DNA from: DATBGZ01 sp036557785
GTDB lineage: Bacteria; Actinomycetota; Actinomycetes; Mycobacteriales; Micromonosporaceae
DNA length: 64,000 nucleotides
NCBI GenBank assembly: GCA_036557785.1
Contig: DATBGZ010000096.1
Span: 52,284 to 116,283 of the forward strand
Direction: 5' to 3'
The position numbers and the translations under genes were made by a program. Below, piece by piece: positions 15,234 through 23,390 of this stretch; position 1 is the stretch's first letter, and each line of letters opens with the position of its first letter. Under the pieces are notes generated by a model. That model did no database searches. It was not told the origin of the DNA and saw nothing but the letters and a program-made list of their open reading frames with translations.

Positions 15234-17108
15234 ATGCAGACGCGGGTCCGATTCCGCGACCGCGCGCGGTACTGGTTCGACAACACCATGTCGCGCGGAA
15301 CCGTCGGCCTCATCTTCTGGCTCGCCGTCATGGCCGTGGCGTTGGTCGTGGTGGTCACCGCCGGCCTGGTGCTGGTGGAGCCGAGGTCGGCCGGGGGGCC
15401 GTCCCCGCTGAGGCTTCTGTGGACCACGTTCGTGTGGATGTTCAGTCTCGGCGTGCCGACGAACGGTGGCGTGCGGGACATCATCCCCTGGTTGGTGCTC
15501 GCGCTCGGCGGCATCTTCATCGTCAGCGCCCTGGTCGGTCTGCTCACCAGTGGGCTGAATCGGCGGCTGGAGCAACTGCGCAAGGGCCGGTCCTGGGTCA
15601 TCGAGAAGGATCACACGATCATCCTCGGCTGGTCCGACCAGATCTACACCGTGGTCGGCGAGCTCGTCGAGGCAAACCGCAGCCGGCGCCACGCCACGGT
15701 GGCCATCCTCGCCGAGCAGGACAAGGTCTCGATGGAAGACCGGCTGCGACACCGGCTGGGCGACACGCGCACCACCCGCGTCGTCTGCCGCACCGGCAGC
15801 CCGCTCGACCTGACCGATCTGGAGATGGTGAACATCAACGGCTCCCGGTCGGTCATCGTGCTCGCGCCGGAGGGCGTCGCTGCCGAGGACGCCGACGCGT
15901 ACACCATCAAGACGCTGCTCGCGATCAGCCGGGGCCCGGCCTTCCGGGGTCGCCCGCACCACGTCATCGCGGCCGTCCGGAACAGCGCGAACCGGGCGGT
16001 CGCGCGGCTCGCCGGTGGGGACGCGATCGTCATCGACGGCGATGACATCAGTGCCCGGCTGGTCGTCCAGACGGCTCGACAATCCCGGCTCTCGGTCGTC
16101 TACCAGGACCTGCTGGACTTCGGCGGCGACGAGTTCTACATCGCCGCCGAGCCCCGCCTGGCCGGGCAGACCTTCGCCACGGCGCTGATGGCCTACCGCA
16201 CCTCGTGTCCGGTGGGGATCCAGCACCCCAACGGTACGACGAAGCTCAATCCACCTATGGATACGCTCATCGGCCGCGACGACAGGCTCGTCATCCTCGC
16301 CACGGACGACTCGACGATCAGGTTGGCCGACCGCGCCCTCCCGGTCGACACGTCGGCGATGGTCTACTCGGTGCGCGCGCCGCAGGCACCGGAACGCACG
16401 CTGATGCTCGGCTGGAACGGCCGGGCCGTGAAGATCATCGAACAGCTCGACATCTACGTGACGGCGGGCTCAGCCGTCGACATCGTGAGCGACCGCAGCG
16501 ATGCCGAGCTCGTCGTCGCCCAGCTCTCTCAGCGCATCCGGCGGTTGTCGCTGCGCATCAAGGATGGCGACGTGCGCGACCGCAACGTGCTGGAGTCACT
16601 CGACGTCGCCGCGTATAACAACGTCATCGTCCTCTGCGACGACCTGCTCGACCCCCTCACCGCCGACTCACGGGTCCTGGTGACCCTGCTGCACCTGCGC
16701 GACATGCTCAGCAAGCGCGGCCGCACCGTGCCGATCGTCAGCGAGATGCGCGACGACCGCGACCGGGCCCTGGCCCAATTGACCCGTGCCGACGACTTCG
16801 TGGTCAGCGAGCAGATGGTTAGCCTGCTGATGACCCAGATCTCCGAGAACCGCCACCTCGAATCGGTCTTCACCGACCTGTTCGACCCGGATGGCGCGGA
16901 GATCTACCTGCGCCCGGCCAACTACTACCTGCGTGAGGGGCCGGGGCACACCTTCGCCACGCTCGTCGACTGCGCCCGCCGGCGGGGCGAGGTGGCGATC
17001 GGCTACCGCGAGGCGGAACCCACCTCCGGGCACGGCATCGTTCTCAACCCGGACAAGGAGCGCCCGATGCCGCTCATCGACCGCGTTATCGTGCTCGCGG
17101 AGAACTGA
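15234..17108 (+). CDS. CASTOR/POLLUX-like ion channel with two RCK-type domains
   Basis: 624 residues. A membrane helix at about 20-46, a pore-helix-like LWTTFVWMFSLG followed by a second helix (IPWLVLALGGIFIVSALVGL), then a large cytoplasmic part with two Rossmann-like RCK/TrkA-N modules starting at DHTIILGWSDQI and RTLMLGWNGRA. This order is that of CASTOR/POLLUX-related bacterial putative channels. It lacks a TVGYG potassium filter, so the ion is unknown. ATG at 15234 follows a GGGGG tract by 5 nt; a TTG at 15222 is less likely. No partner subunit is adjacent. Confidence 0.85.
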   Translation: MQTRVRFRDRARYWFDNTMSRGTVGLIFWLAVMAVALVVVVTAGLVLVEPRSAGGPSPLRLLWTTFVWMFSLGVPTNGGVRDIIPWLVLALGGIFIVSALVGLLTSGLNRRLEQLRKGRSWVIEKDHTIILGWSDQIYTVVGELVEANRSRRHATVAILAEQDKVSMEDRLRHRLGDTRTTRVVCRTGSPLDLTDLEMVNINGSRSVIVLAPEGVAAEDADAYTIKTLLAISRGPAFRGRPHHVIAAVRNSANRAVARLAGGDAIVIDGDDISARLVVQTARQSRLSVVYQDLLDFGGDEFYIAAEPRLAGQTFATALMAYRTSCPVGIQHPNGTTKLNPPMDTLIGRDDRLVILATDDSTIRLADRALPVDTSAMVYSVRAPQAPERTLMLGWNGRAVKIIEQLDIYVTAGSAVDIVSDRSDAELVVAQLSQRIRRLSLRIKDGDVRDRNVLESLDVAAYNNVIVLCDDLLDPLTADSRVLVTLLHLRDMLSKRGRTVPIVSEMRDDRDRALAQLTRADDFVVSEQMVSLLMTQISENRHLESVFTDLFDPDGAEIYLRPANYYLREGPGHTFATLVDCARRRGEVAIGYREAEPTSGHGIVLNPDKERPMPLIDRVIVLAEN

Positions 17109-17151
17109 CGTGACGGATGTCAACGATCGCCTGTGGGATCGCCGGCGAGTG

Positions 17152-17192
17152 TTGACACCCTGGTTGACCGCGCAGAGAATCTGAACAGTTCA
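17152..17192 (+). promoter_or_regulatory. Candidate promoter with adjacent palindrome upstream of amidohydrolase
   Basis: TTGACA at 17152-17157 is followed after 18 bases by AGAATC (17176-17181), a weak -10. Immediately after it, TGAACAGTTCA (17182-17192) is a perfect 11-bp palindrome that could be an operator at the transcription start. Placement 50-90 bp before the ATG is sensible. Evidence is sequence pattern only. Confidence 0.35.
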
Positions 17193-17241
17193 CCCGGCAC
17201 GCACACCGTTCCGTCCTACTGAACACTCCGAGGAGCTCCCT

Positions 17242-18693
17242 ATGAACGCTTCGGCACCCGGCTCCCCGATCATCCTGCGCAACGGGCTCGTCCTCACGCT
17301 GGACGACCGTCGCACGATCATCAACCGTGGTGACGTGCTGGTGGTCGGTGACCGGATCGCCGCGGTCGGCGAGGGGTTGTCGGCACCCGATGGCGCGCTC
17401 GAGATCGATGCATCGAGCGGCATCATTCTGCCTGGGATGATCGACACCCACCGGCACATGTGGCAAACCGCGATGCGCGGATACGGCGCCGACTGGACGC
17501 TCACGCAGTACTTCGTGTGGTACTACCTGCAGTTCGGCAAGCTCTTCCGCCCAGAGGACATCTACGCGGGTAACTACCTGAGCGCGCTGGAGGCGATCGA
17601 CGCGGGCGTGACCACCTCGGTGGACTGGTCACACGGGCTGTCGAGCACGCAGCACGCCGATGCCGCGGTGGATGCTCTCAAGGCCATCCCGGGTCGGTTC
17701 GTCCTCGCCTACGGCAACATCCACCAGGGCTCCTGGGAATGGTCCACGGCCCCCGAGTTCCGCGACTTCATCAACCGGCGCATCACCATCGGCGACGACA
17801 TGCTCGGCTTCCAGATCGCGTTCGACCTGCCGGCCCGTGCCGAGGGCGACGAGTGGCCGGAGAAGAAGACGTTCGAGGTGGCACGCGAGCTCGGCGTTCC
17901 GGTGACCACGCACGCGGGTGTGTGGAACGTGACGAAGGACGACGGCATCAAGTTCATGTACGACAACGGCTTCATGGGCCCGTCGAACATCTACGTCCAC
18001 GCCGCCACGCTGACCCCTGACTCGTACCACCGGATCGCCGCCACCGGCGGCTCGATCTCGGTCTCCGCCGAGAGCGAGGCGAGCTGCGGCCAGGGCTACC
18101 CGAGCACGTGGGAGGCCCGCAAGTACGACATCCCGGTCTCGCTGTCGAACGACACCAGCGTGTGGTGGAACTGCGACATGTTCGCCGCGATGCGCTCGAC
18201 GCTCAACGCGGACCGTACCCGGGAGCACTTCGAGGCGCACCTGCAGGGCGAGACCATCACCAACCTGGCGGTCCGCGCACAGAACGCGGTCGAATGGGCG
18301 ACCCGAGGCGGGGCCAAGGCGCTCGGCTGGGACAGCCTCGTCGGCAGCCTCGAGGTCGGCAAGAAGGCGGACATCGTCCTGATCAAGAACGACCAGTCGC
18401 CAGTCATGACGCCGATCATCAACCCGTACGGCCACGTCGTCTACCAGGCGCAGCGCGCCGACGTGGACACCGTGATCGTCAACGGTCAGATCGTCAAGCG
18501 CAACCATGTGCTGCTCGCGGGGAGCGTGCAGAAGGCGAAGGAGACCGTCGAGCGCACCATCGAGTACCTGGTGAGCCAGATGGGCTACGACGCCTGGGCC
18601 TCCGGCATGAACCCGGAGATCCCCGACCAGCAGAAGCGGGCCATGGACAACCCGTACATGTACACGGAGTACAAGGAAGGCGCCCAGGCATAG
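17242..18693 (+). CDS. Metal-dependent amidohydrolase (TrzA/8-oxoguanine-deaminase-like)
   Basis: 483 residues of the amidohydrolase superfamily that hydrolyses amine, chloride or amide groups on heterocycles. Metal ligands are visible: IDTHRHMW (HxH, near 70), TTHAGVW (His), YVHAATLTP (His) and LSNDTSVWWNC (Asp). The end has the usual VGSLEVGKKADIVLIK and a beta-sandwich return, IVNGQIVKR. ATG is preceded by GAGGAG at 7 nt. It faces the M24/E1/cupin operon across a strong hairpin and probably works in the same pathway, perhaps as the entry deaminase. The substrate is unknown. Confidence 0.85.
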   Translation: MNASAPGSPIILRNGLVLTLDDRRTIINRGDVLVVGDRIAAVGEGLSAPDGALEIDASSGIILPGMIDTHRHMWQTAMRGYGADWTLTQYFVWYYLQFGKLFRPEDIYAGNYLSALEAIDAGVTTSVDWSHGLSSTQHADAAVDALKAIPGRFVLAYGNIHQGSWEWSTAPEFRDFINRRITIGDDMLGFQIAFDLPARAEGDEWPEKKTFEVARELGVPVTTHAGVWNVTKDDGIKFMYDNGFMGPSNIYVHAATLTPDSYHRIAATGGSISVSAESEASCGQGYPSTWEARKYDIPVSLSNDTSVWWNCDMFAAMRSTLNADRTREHFEAHLQGETITNLAVRAQNAVEWATRGGAKALGWDSLVGSLEVGKKADIVLIKNDQSPVMTPIINPYGHVVYQAQRADVDTVIVNGQIVKRNHVLLAGSVQKAKETVERTIEYLVSQMGYDAWASGMNPEIPDQQKRAMDNPYMYTEYKEGAQA

Positions 18694-18723
18694 GCCCTCT
18701 CCCTGACTCTCTCTCTCCCTGAG

Positions 18724-18791
18724 CCTCGCGATCTTGGGCTTAGCGTCGTCAGTCGATCTCCGATCGCGACGATAAGCCCAAGATCGCGGGG
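18724..18791. terminator. Long imperfect palindrome between convergent genes
   Basis: A 16-bp perfect stem, CGCGATCTTGGGCTTA (18727-18742) against TAAGCCCAAGATCGCG (18773-18788). It extends outward by a T-G wobble and two C-G pairs, and inward by about five more pairs after one mismatch. It sits in the gap between the amidohydrolase gene and the opposite operon, so it can end transcripts from both sides. It may also be a dispersed genomic repeat. Confidence 0.8.
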
Positions 18792-18837
18792 AGGGGGCCG
18801 CGGCCGCGGGGAGGGGTCGCGGTCGCGGGGAGGCGCG
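18787..18837. repeat. Short GC-rich tandem repeat
   Basis: Three near copies of GCGGGGAGG with intervening GGGCCGCGGCC-like and GGGTCGCGGTC-like segments, about 20 bp period, directly after the long palindrome and ending just before the dehydrogenase stop codon. No coding or regulatory role can be assigned. Confidence 0.55.
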
Positions 18838-18841
18838 GGGC

Positions 18842-19702
18842 TCAGGAGGAGCGGAGCAGCTCGGCCACGGCGGAGAGGTCCTTGTCGCCGTATCCCTTCG
18901 TCACGGCCTCTTCCACCACGGAGGCGTTCACGTCCCGCTGGGGGGTGCGCGCGCCGACGCTGCGTGCCAGTTCGCCGATCAGTCGCAGGTCCTTGGCCAC
19001 GAGGTCCAGCGCGAACGCGACCGGGGCGGTCTGCGGGTTCACGAAGGACTCGCGCTTGTACTGCACGAATGGTGCGGCGACCGCGCTGGATGCGAAGACG
19101 TCATAGGCGGCGGCCCGGTCGACCCCGGCCCGCTCGGCGAGTACGAGCGCCTCGGCCAGAGCCTGGTTCAGTGCGTGCACCACAGAGTTGACGACGAGCT
19201 TCATGGTCGCGCCGGTGCCCTGACCTCCTAAGTGGACGATCCTGCTGCCGAAGCTGGTCAGCACGGGCCGGGCCCGCTCCAACGATGCCGTGTCGCCCCC
19301 GACCAGGATGGTGAGCTCACCACGCTCCACGAGCGCGACACTGCCCGAGACCGGCGTGTCCAGAAGGGATGCCCCGCGCTCGGCGACCGGCCCGGCCAGC
19401 TCCCGGACGGTCGCGGGCGCGATCGTGCTGGTATCGCAGACCACGGTGCCCGGGCCGAGTCCGGCGATGATGCCGTCGGGTCCGTGGTACATGGCCCGAA
19501 CGGCGTCGTCGTCGGCGAGGGAGACCACCACGACGGCGGCACCGGTGACCGCGTCCCGAGCCGTGGCGGCCACCGGGGCACCGAGCCCGGCCGCCCGGGA
19601 CGGCGTGCGGTTGAACACCCGGACCGGGTGGCCGGCAGCGGCGACGCGACCGACCATGGCCGACCCCATCCGCCCCGTGCCGACGACGGCGACGGACGTC
19701 AC
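18842..19702 (-). CDS. Beta-hydroxyacid dehydrogenase family protein (3-hydroxyisobutyrate / tartronate-semialdehyde type)
   Basis: 286 residues. Rossmann motif VAVVGTGRMGSAMVGRVAAAG at the N-terminus; substrate-site strand DTPVSGSVALVERGEL (family DAPVSGG); and the catalytic lysine helix GTGATMKLVVNSV (family GxGxxxKxxNN). NAD(P)-dependent oxidation of a beta-hydroxyacid or reduction of a semialdehyde is expected. GTG at 19702 has GGAGG six bases upstream and overlaps the SDR stop as GTGA, so it is the last gene of a translationally coupled operon. The first substrate-loop Gly pair is GS instead of GG, a minor change. Confidence 0.88.
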   Translation of the reverse strand: MTSVAVVGTGRMGSAMVGRVAAAGHPVRVFNRTPSRAAGLGAPVAATARDAVTGAAVVVVSLADDDAVRAMYHGPDGIIAGLGPGTVVCDTSTIAPATVRELAGPVAERGASLLDTPVSGSVALVERGELTILVGGDTASLERARPVLTSFGSRIVHLGGQGTGATMKLVVNSVVHALNQALAEALVLAERAGVDRAAAYDVFASSAVAAPFVQYKRESFVNPQTAPVAFALDLVAKDLRLIGELARSVGARTPQRDVNASVVEEAVTKGYGDKDLSAVAELLRSS

Positions 19703-20499
19703 TTCCAACCTCCGTCGACGACCAGGTCCACCCCGTTGACCCCACCGTTCTCCAGCAGGAACACGGCCGCGTCGACGACCTCGGCCATCGTGACCAGCCG
19801 CCCGGTGAGGGTGTTCGCCGTGTTCAGGGACACCGTCCGGGCGACCACCGAGTCCACATCTCCGGGCTTGACCGTCCAGTAGGGACTGTCGCCCACGATG
19901 CCGGGGTGGATCGAGTTGACGCGGATCGGCGCCATCTCCACCGACAGCGTGCGCACCATGCCGATCACGCCGCCGTTGATGGAGCTGACCGTCGTCGAGC
20001 CGGGGTAGGGCCGAACCCGTGCCTGGCCACCGAAGAGCAGGATCGCGCCGTTGCCGGTGAGGCGGTCGGCCACAGCATGCACCACCGCGGTGTAGCCGAC
20101 GAGCTTGATGGTCGACAGGCGGATCGCGCCCTCGATGTTGTACGTCTTCACCGCGTTGGCGTCCCGCTCGATCGCGGCGAGCACGACGCGGTGGACCGGA
20201 CCGAGGCCGGCCAGGTTACCGGCGATATCGTGCGGCTTCGACAGGTCCAGTGCCAGCCCCCGAGTGTCACCACCCACCTCCGCCGCGACCTTCGCCGCGG
20301 TCGTGGCGTCCCGACCGGTCAGCACCACGCTGCGACCGCGGGCCGCGTACACCTTGGCCAGTTCCAGCCCTAGGCCTGCCGTTCCGCCGACGATGAGCAC
20401 GGCGCCCGCCGGCCCGCCCTGACCCGACCCGATGCCCGTCATGTCGCTGTCCTTCCCTTGTGGAGGCTTGCGGCCGAACAACCGTGAGATGAGGGACAT
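19699..20499 (-). CDS. Atypical short-chain dehydrogenase lacking YxxxK
   Basis: 266 residues with an SDR fold: VLIVGGTAGLGLELAKVYAARG binds NAD(P) (GGTAGLG in place of TGxxxGIG), then LTGRD and ALDLSKPHD; the late VNSIHPGIVGDSPYW and a terminal GVDLVVDGGWK are classic. The catalytic Ser/Tyr/Lys are not visible: the place of YxxxK reads TTVSSINGGVIGMV. It may be a binding protein or use another mechanism. Start ATG overlaps the cupin stop (TGATG). A second ATG at 20442, with AAGGA 8 nt upstream, is a serious alternative that would remove a basic N-terminal peptide. Confidence 0.8.
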   Translation of the reverse strand: MSLISRLFGRKPPQGKDSDMTGIGSGQGGPAGAVLIVGGTAGLGLELAKVYAARGRSVVLTGRDATTAAKVAAEVGGDTRGLALDLSKPHDIAGNLAGLGPVHRVVLAAIERDANAVKTYNIEGAIRLSTIKLVGYTAVVHAVADRLTGNGAILLFGGQARVRPYPGSTTVSSINGGVIGMVRTLSVEMAPIRVNSIHPGIVGDSPYWTVKPGDVDSVVARTVSLNTANTLTGRLVTMAEVVDAAVFLLENGGVNGVDLVVDGGWK

Positions 20500-21404
20500 C
20501 AGTGCTCGTGCCCGTGCCCGGTCACCGAGCGAAGGTAGTCCCAGTCCCGCACGAAGCGGTACGAATGGCGACCCGGGGGCGGCGGCGCCTGCGTCTCCAG
20601 CCAGCGCACGGGGCCCTGGCCGATGTTGCGGAAGCCGTGGATGCAGCCGGCGCCGGCCCAGGCGGCGTCGCCGGCCTTCAGGTGGTAGCTCTGCCCGTCG
20701 AAGACGGCCTCGGCCTCCCCCTCCAGGAAGAGGTACGTCTCCTCGAAGGGGTGGTCATGTCCGCTCACCACGCCGGCGGAGTCGTACTGCACCATGAACA
20801 TCGTCGTGAGCTGGGCGCCGAGGTCGCTGTCCACCATCATCTTGACCGTGATTCCACTGTAGACAAGAAGCGCCGTGCGCATGCTCGTCGACTGCGCGAG
20901 CATCTCCTGCCGCTGGTTCTCGACGAACATGTTGAACGGCTCGATGTGGCCGAAGTCGCGGGTCCGGGGGTCGCGGGGGTCGACCGGGCCCGGCTCGGTC
21001 GCGGCGATCGTGGCCACGTCGAAGACGTCGTGGTTGTAGGCGGCCCGGGGCTGGGGTGCCCGCATCTGTGCCCACTTCGCGGTCTCGGCGCCGTCGTTGC
21101 GCCAGGCGTGGGGGACGCCGAGCGGGAGCAGGCCGTAGTCGCCGGGCACGAAGCGCGTCGCCCCCTGCGGCGTCTGCAGGACCGGCGAGCCCTCCAGCAC
21201 GAAGAAACACTCCTCGTAGGACTGGACCGCGCTGCTCACCTGCCCGCCGGCCTCCAACGCGCAGACGTTGAACTCGGTGTGGACGGCGCCGGGGGAGTTC
21301 TCGTCGACGATCGTCCACCGGCTCAGCCCGTGCCCCGGGCGCGGGTCGGCGGACGGCAGGTACTTCGCGTCGGCCGCGTAGGCGACCACGTGCCTGATCG
21401 ACAT
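20499..21404 (-). CDS. Bicupin, (S)-ureidoglycine aminohydrolase-like
   Basis: 301 residues with two cupin barrels. The first has CFFVLEGSPVLQT and GDYGLLPLGVPHAW; the second has GHDHPFEETYLFLEGEAEA and GDAAWAGAGCIHGFRN, with a full set of His/His/Glu/His metal ligands. This two-cupin plan is that of ureidoglycine aminohydrolase (AllE/YlbA), but no other allantoin genes are nearby, so the substrate may differ. It ends in a His-rich GHGHEH. ATG with AGGAGA 7 nt upstream; 10 bp after the E1-beta stop. Third from last in the operon. Confidence 0.82.
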   Translation of the reverse strand: MSIRHVVAYAADAKYLPSADPRPGHGLSRWTIVDENSPGAVHTEFNVCALEAGGQVSSAVQSYEECFFVLEGSPVLQTPQGATRFVPGDYGLLPLGVPHAWRNDGAETAKWAQMRAPQPRAAYNHDVFDVATIAATEPGPVDPRDPRTRDFGHIEPFNMFVENQRQEMLAQSTSMRTALLVYSGITVKMMVDSDLGAQLTTMFMVQYDSAGVVSGHDHPFEETYLFLEGEAEAVFDGQSYHLKAGDAAWAGAGCIHGFRNIGQGPVRWLETQAPPPPGRHSYRFVRDWDYLRSVTGHGHEH

Positions 21405-21414
21405 ATCTGCTCTC

Positions 21415-22416
21415 CTAGAAGTCCACCACGGACCGGGCGGCCGCGATGACCTTGTCGACGGTCGGGATCACCGCCTCCTCGAGGGTGTCGGCGAAGGGCA
21501 GCGGCACGTTCTCCGACGCGACCCGCCGGACCGGAGCGTCGAGGAGCTGGAAGCCCTCGTCGACGACGACCGAGACGACGGTCGCTCCCCACCCGCCTTG
21601 GTGCGGGTTCTCCTCGACGGTGACCAGGCGGGAGGTCTTGCCGACCGAGGTGAGCACCGTGGTCAGGTCCATAGGGATGAGGCAGCGCAGATCGACGACC
21701 TCGGCCGAGACGCCCTCGCCCGCCAGGCGCTCCGCGGCGGCGAGCGCGGTATGCACTGTGGACGCGAGCGCCAGGAGCGTGACATCGGTGCCCGGTCGGA
21801 CCACGTTCGCCTTGCCGAGTTCGACGACGTGGCCCTCGGGCGGGCGCGGTCCCTTGCTCGCGAAGAGTCCCTTGTGCTCGCAGAAGACCACCGGGTCATC
21901 GCTGCGGATCGCGGCCGCCATCAGCCCGATCACGTCGGCCGGGGTCGACGGAGCGACGATCTTCAGTCCAGGAATGGTCAGCGCCCAGTTCTCGACCGCC
22001 TGCGAGTGCTGGGCGCCGAAGCCGAGGCCGCCACCGTTGGCTGTACGCAGGACCAGCGGTACGGTCACCTGTCCTCCGGTCATGTACCGCACCTTGGGGA
22101 TCTCGTTGGCGAGGTAATCCCAGCACACGGCGAAGAAGTCGGAGAACATGATCTCCGCCACCGGACGCATACCGGTCATCGCCGCGCCCATGGCCGCACC
22201 GACGATCGCCTGCTCCGAGATGGGGGTATCCCAGACCCGCTTCGGCCCGAACTCTTGGAACAGCCCGACCGTGGTCTTGAAGACCCCCTCGGCGGCTCCG
22301 ATGTCCTCGCCGAGGCAGACCACCGACGGGTCGCGGCGCATCTCCCGCGCGATCCCCTCGGCCACCGCTTCGCGGTAGGTCATCACGTCGCCGTCGTCGG
22401 TGCTCACGTCCGCCAT
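21415..22416 (-). CDS. Thiamine-dependent 2-oxoacid dehydrogenase E1, beta subunit
   Basis: 333 residues matching the beta subunits of pyruvate, acetoin and branched-chain dehydrogenases: YREAVAEGIAREMRRD, VVCLGEDIG, GVFKTTVGL, RVWDTPISEQAIVGAAMGAA, and HSQAVENW with a C-terminal VTVEENPHQGGWGATV. It should pair with the preceding E1-alpha, overlapping it by 13 bp. No E2 acyltransferase or E3 is in the window, so either an E2 elsewhere is used or the enzyme is a stand-alone decarboxylase. ATG at 22416 starts MADVSTDDGD; an upstream GTG-like start is arginine-rich and unlikely. Confidence 0.92.
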   Translation of the reverse strand: MADVSTDDGDVMTYREAVAEGIAREMRRDPSVVCLGEDIGAAEGVFKTTVGLFQEFGPKRVWDTPISEQAIVGAAMGAAMTGMRPVAEIMFSDFFAVCWDYLANEIPKVRYMTGGQVTVPLVLRTANGGGLGFGAQHSQAVENWALTIPGLKIVAPSTPADVIGLMAAAIRSDDPVVFCEHKGLFASKGPRPPEGHVVELGKANVVRPGTDVTLLALASTVHTALAAAERLAGEGVSAEVVDLRCLIPMDLTTVLTSVGKTSRLVTVEENPHQGGWGATVVSVVVDEGFQLLDAPVRRVASENVPLPFADTLEEAVIPTVDKVIAAARSVVDF

Positions 22417-23390
22417 GCCGCGCCTCCGTCTGCCCACACGTCGGTGAATGCCTCGCTGACCTGCGCACCCGGAGCGTTCTTGGCCCCGTCGATCGCCGCG
22501 GCCACGGTGGCGTCCGCTCGGGCGTCGACGTCCTTGATGGCGTCGGGCGTGATCCCGAGCGCCTCCAAGCGAGCGCGCGCCACGTCGATGGGATCGTGCT
22601 TGAGCCAGCGCTCGAGCTCCTCGGCGGGCCGGTACTTCGCCGGGTCGGTGCGGCTGTGGCCGTAGTGGCGGTACGTCTCGGCCTCGATCACCGTCGGCCC
22701 GTCCCCCGCCCGCGCCCGAGCCGCCGCGGCCGCCATCGCGTCACGGACCACGACCACGTCGTTGCCGTCGATCACCTGGGCCGGGATGCCGTAGGACGGC
22801 GCGCGGTCGGCGGCGGGATGGTCGGCGGCGGTCACCGTGCCGATCGGGGTGTACTCCATGTAGAGGTTGTTCTCACAGACGAAGATGACCGGCAACTTCC
22901 AGATCGCGGCCATGTTGAGCGCCTCGTGGAACGCGCCGATGTTCGTGGCGCCGTCGCCGAAGAACGCCACCGCCACCTGCCCCGTGCCGCGCAGTTGTGA
23001 CGACCATGCCGCGCCCACGGCCATGGGCAGGTGCGCGCCCACGATCGCGTACGAGCCGAGCATGAATCCCTTCGCCCAGGTCAGGTGCATCGAGCCGCCC
23101 TTGCCCTTGCACAACCCGGTGGCCTTCTGCATGAGCTCGGCCAGGCACGCCTGAACGCTCGCCCCCCGGGAGATGGCGTGGTGATGGCCCCGGTAGGTGG
23201 CGAAGACGTAGTCGTCGCTGCGCAGCCCGGCGCTGGCACCCACGGCCACGGCTTCGTGGCCAGAGGCAAGGTGTGTCGTGCCCTTCACCAGCCCGGCGAG
23301 GAACAGGTCGTACGCAGCCTTCTCGGTCCGGCGGATCACAGCCATCTGCTCGTACATGGCGAGCAGGTCCGTGGCACTTACCTCGCTCAC
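22404..23390 (-). CDS. Thiamine-dependent 2-oxoacid dehydrogenase E1, alpha subunit
   Basis: 328 residues. Thiamine diphosphate/Mg motif GDGATNIGAFHEALNMAA ending in FVCENNLY, and the phosphorylation-loop-like ETYRHYGHSRTDP typical of E1-alpha. Upstream YRGHHHAISRGA and KGGSMHLT match acetoin/pyruvate dehydrogenase alpha chains. GTG at 23390 overlaps the M24 stop as GTGA, with GGGGGAG upstream. Together with the beta subunit it should decarboxylate a 2-oxoacid or cleave a diketone. The lack of E2/E3 leaves the reaction undefined. Confidence 0.92.
   Translation of the reverse strand: MSEVSATDLLAMYEQMAVIRRTEKAAYDLFLAGLVKGTTHLASGHEAVAVGASAGLRSDDYVFATYRGHHHAISRGASVQACLAELMQKATGLCKGKGGSMHLTWAKGFMLGSYAIVGAHLPMAVGAAWSSQLRGTGQVAVAFFGDGATNIGAFHEALNMAAIWKLPVIFVCENNLYMEYTPIGTVTAADHPAADRAPSYGIPAQVIDGNDVVVVRDAMAAAAARARAGDGPTVIEAETYRHYGHSRTDPAKYRPAEELERWLKHDPIDVARARLEALGITPDAIKDVDARADATVAAAIDGAKNAPGAQVSEAFTDVWADGGAAWRT

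Noticed and set aside
17218..17226. TACTGAACA shared with the region upstream of the M24 operon (24769-24761, minus strand)
   Set aside because: A 9-mer match is expected by chance about once in a window this size; not enough for a shared operator.
21415..23390. Pyruvate dehydrogenase complex
   Set aside because: E2 and E3 are missing and the neighbours are catabolic; only the E1 family can be claimed.
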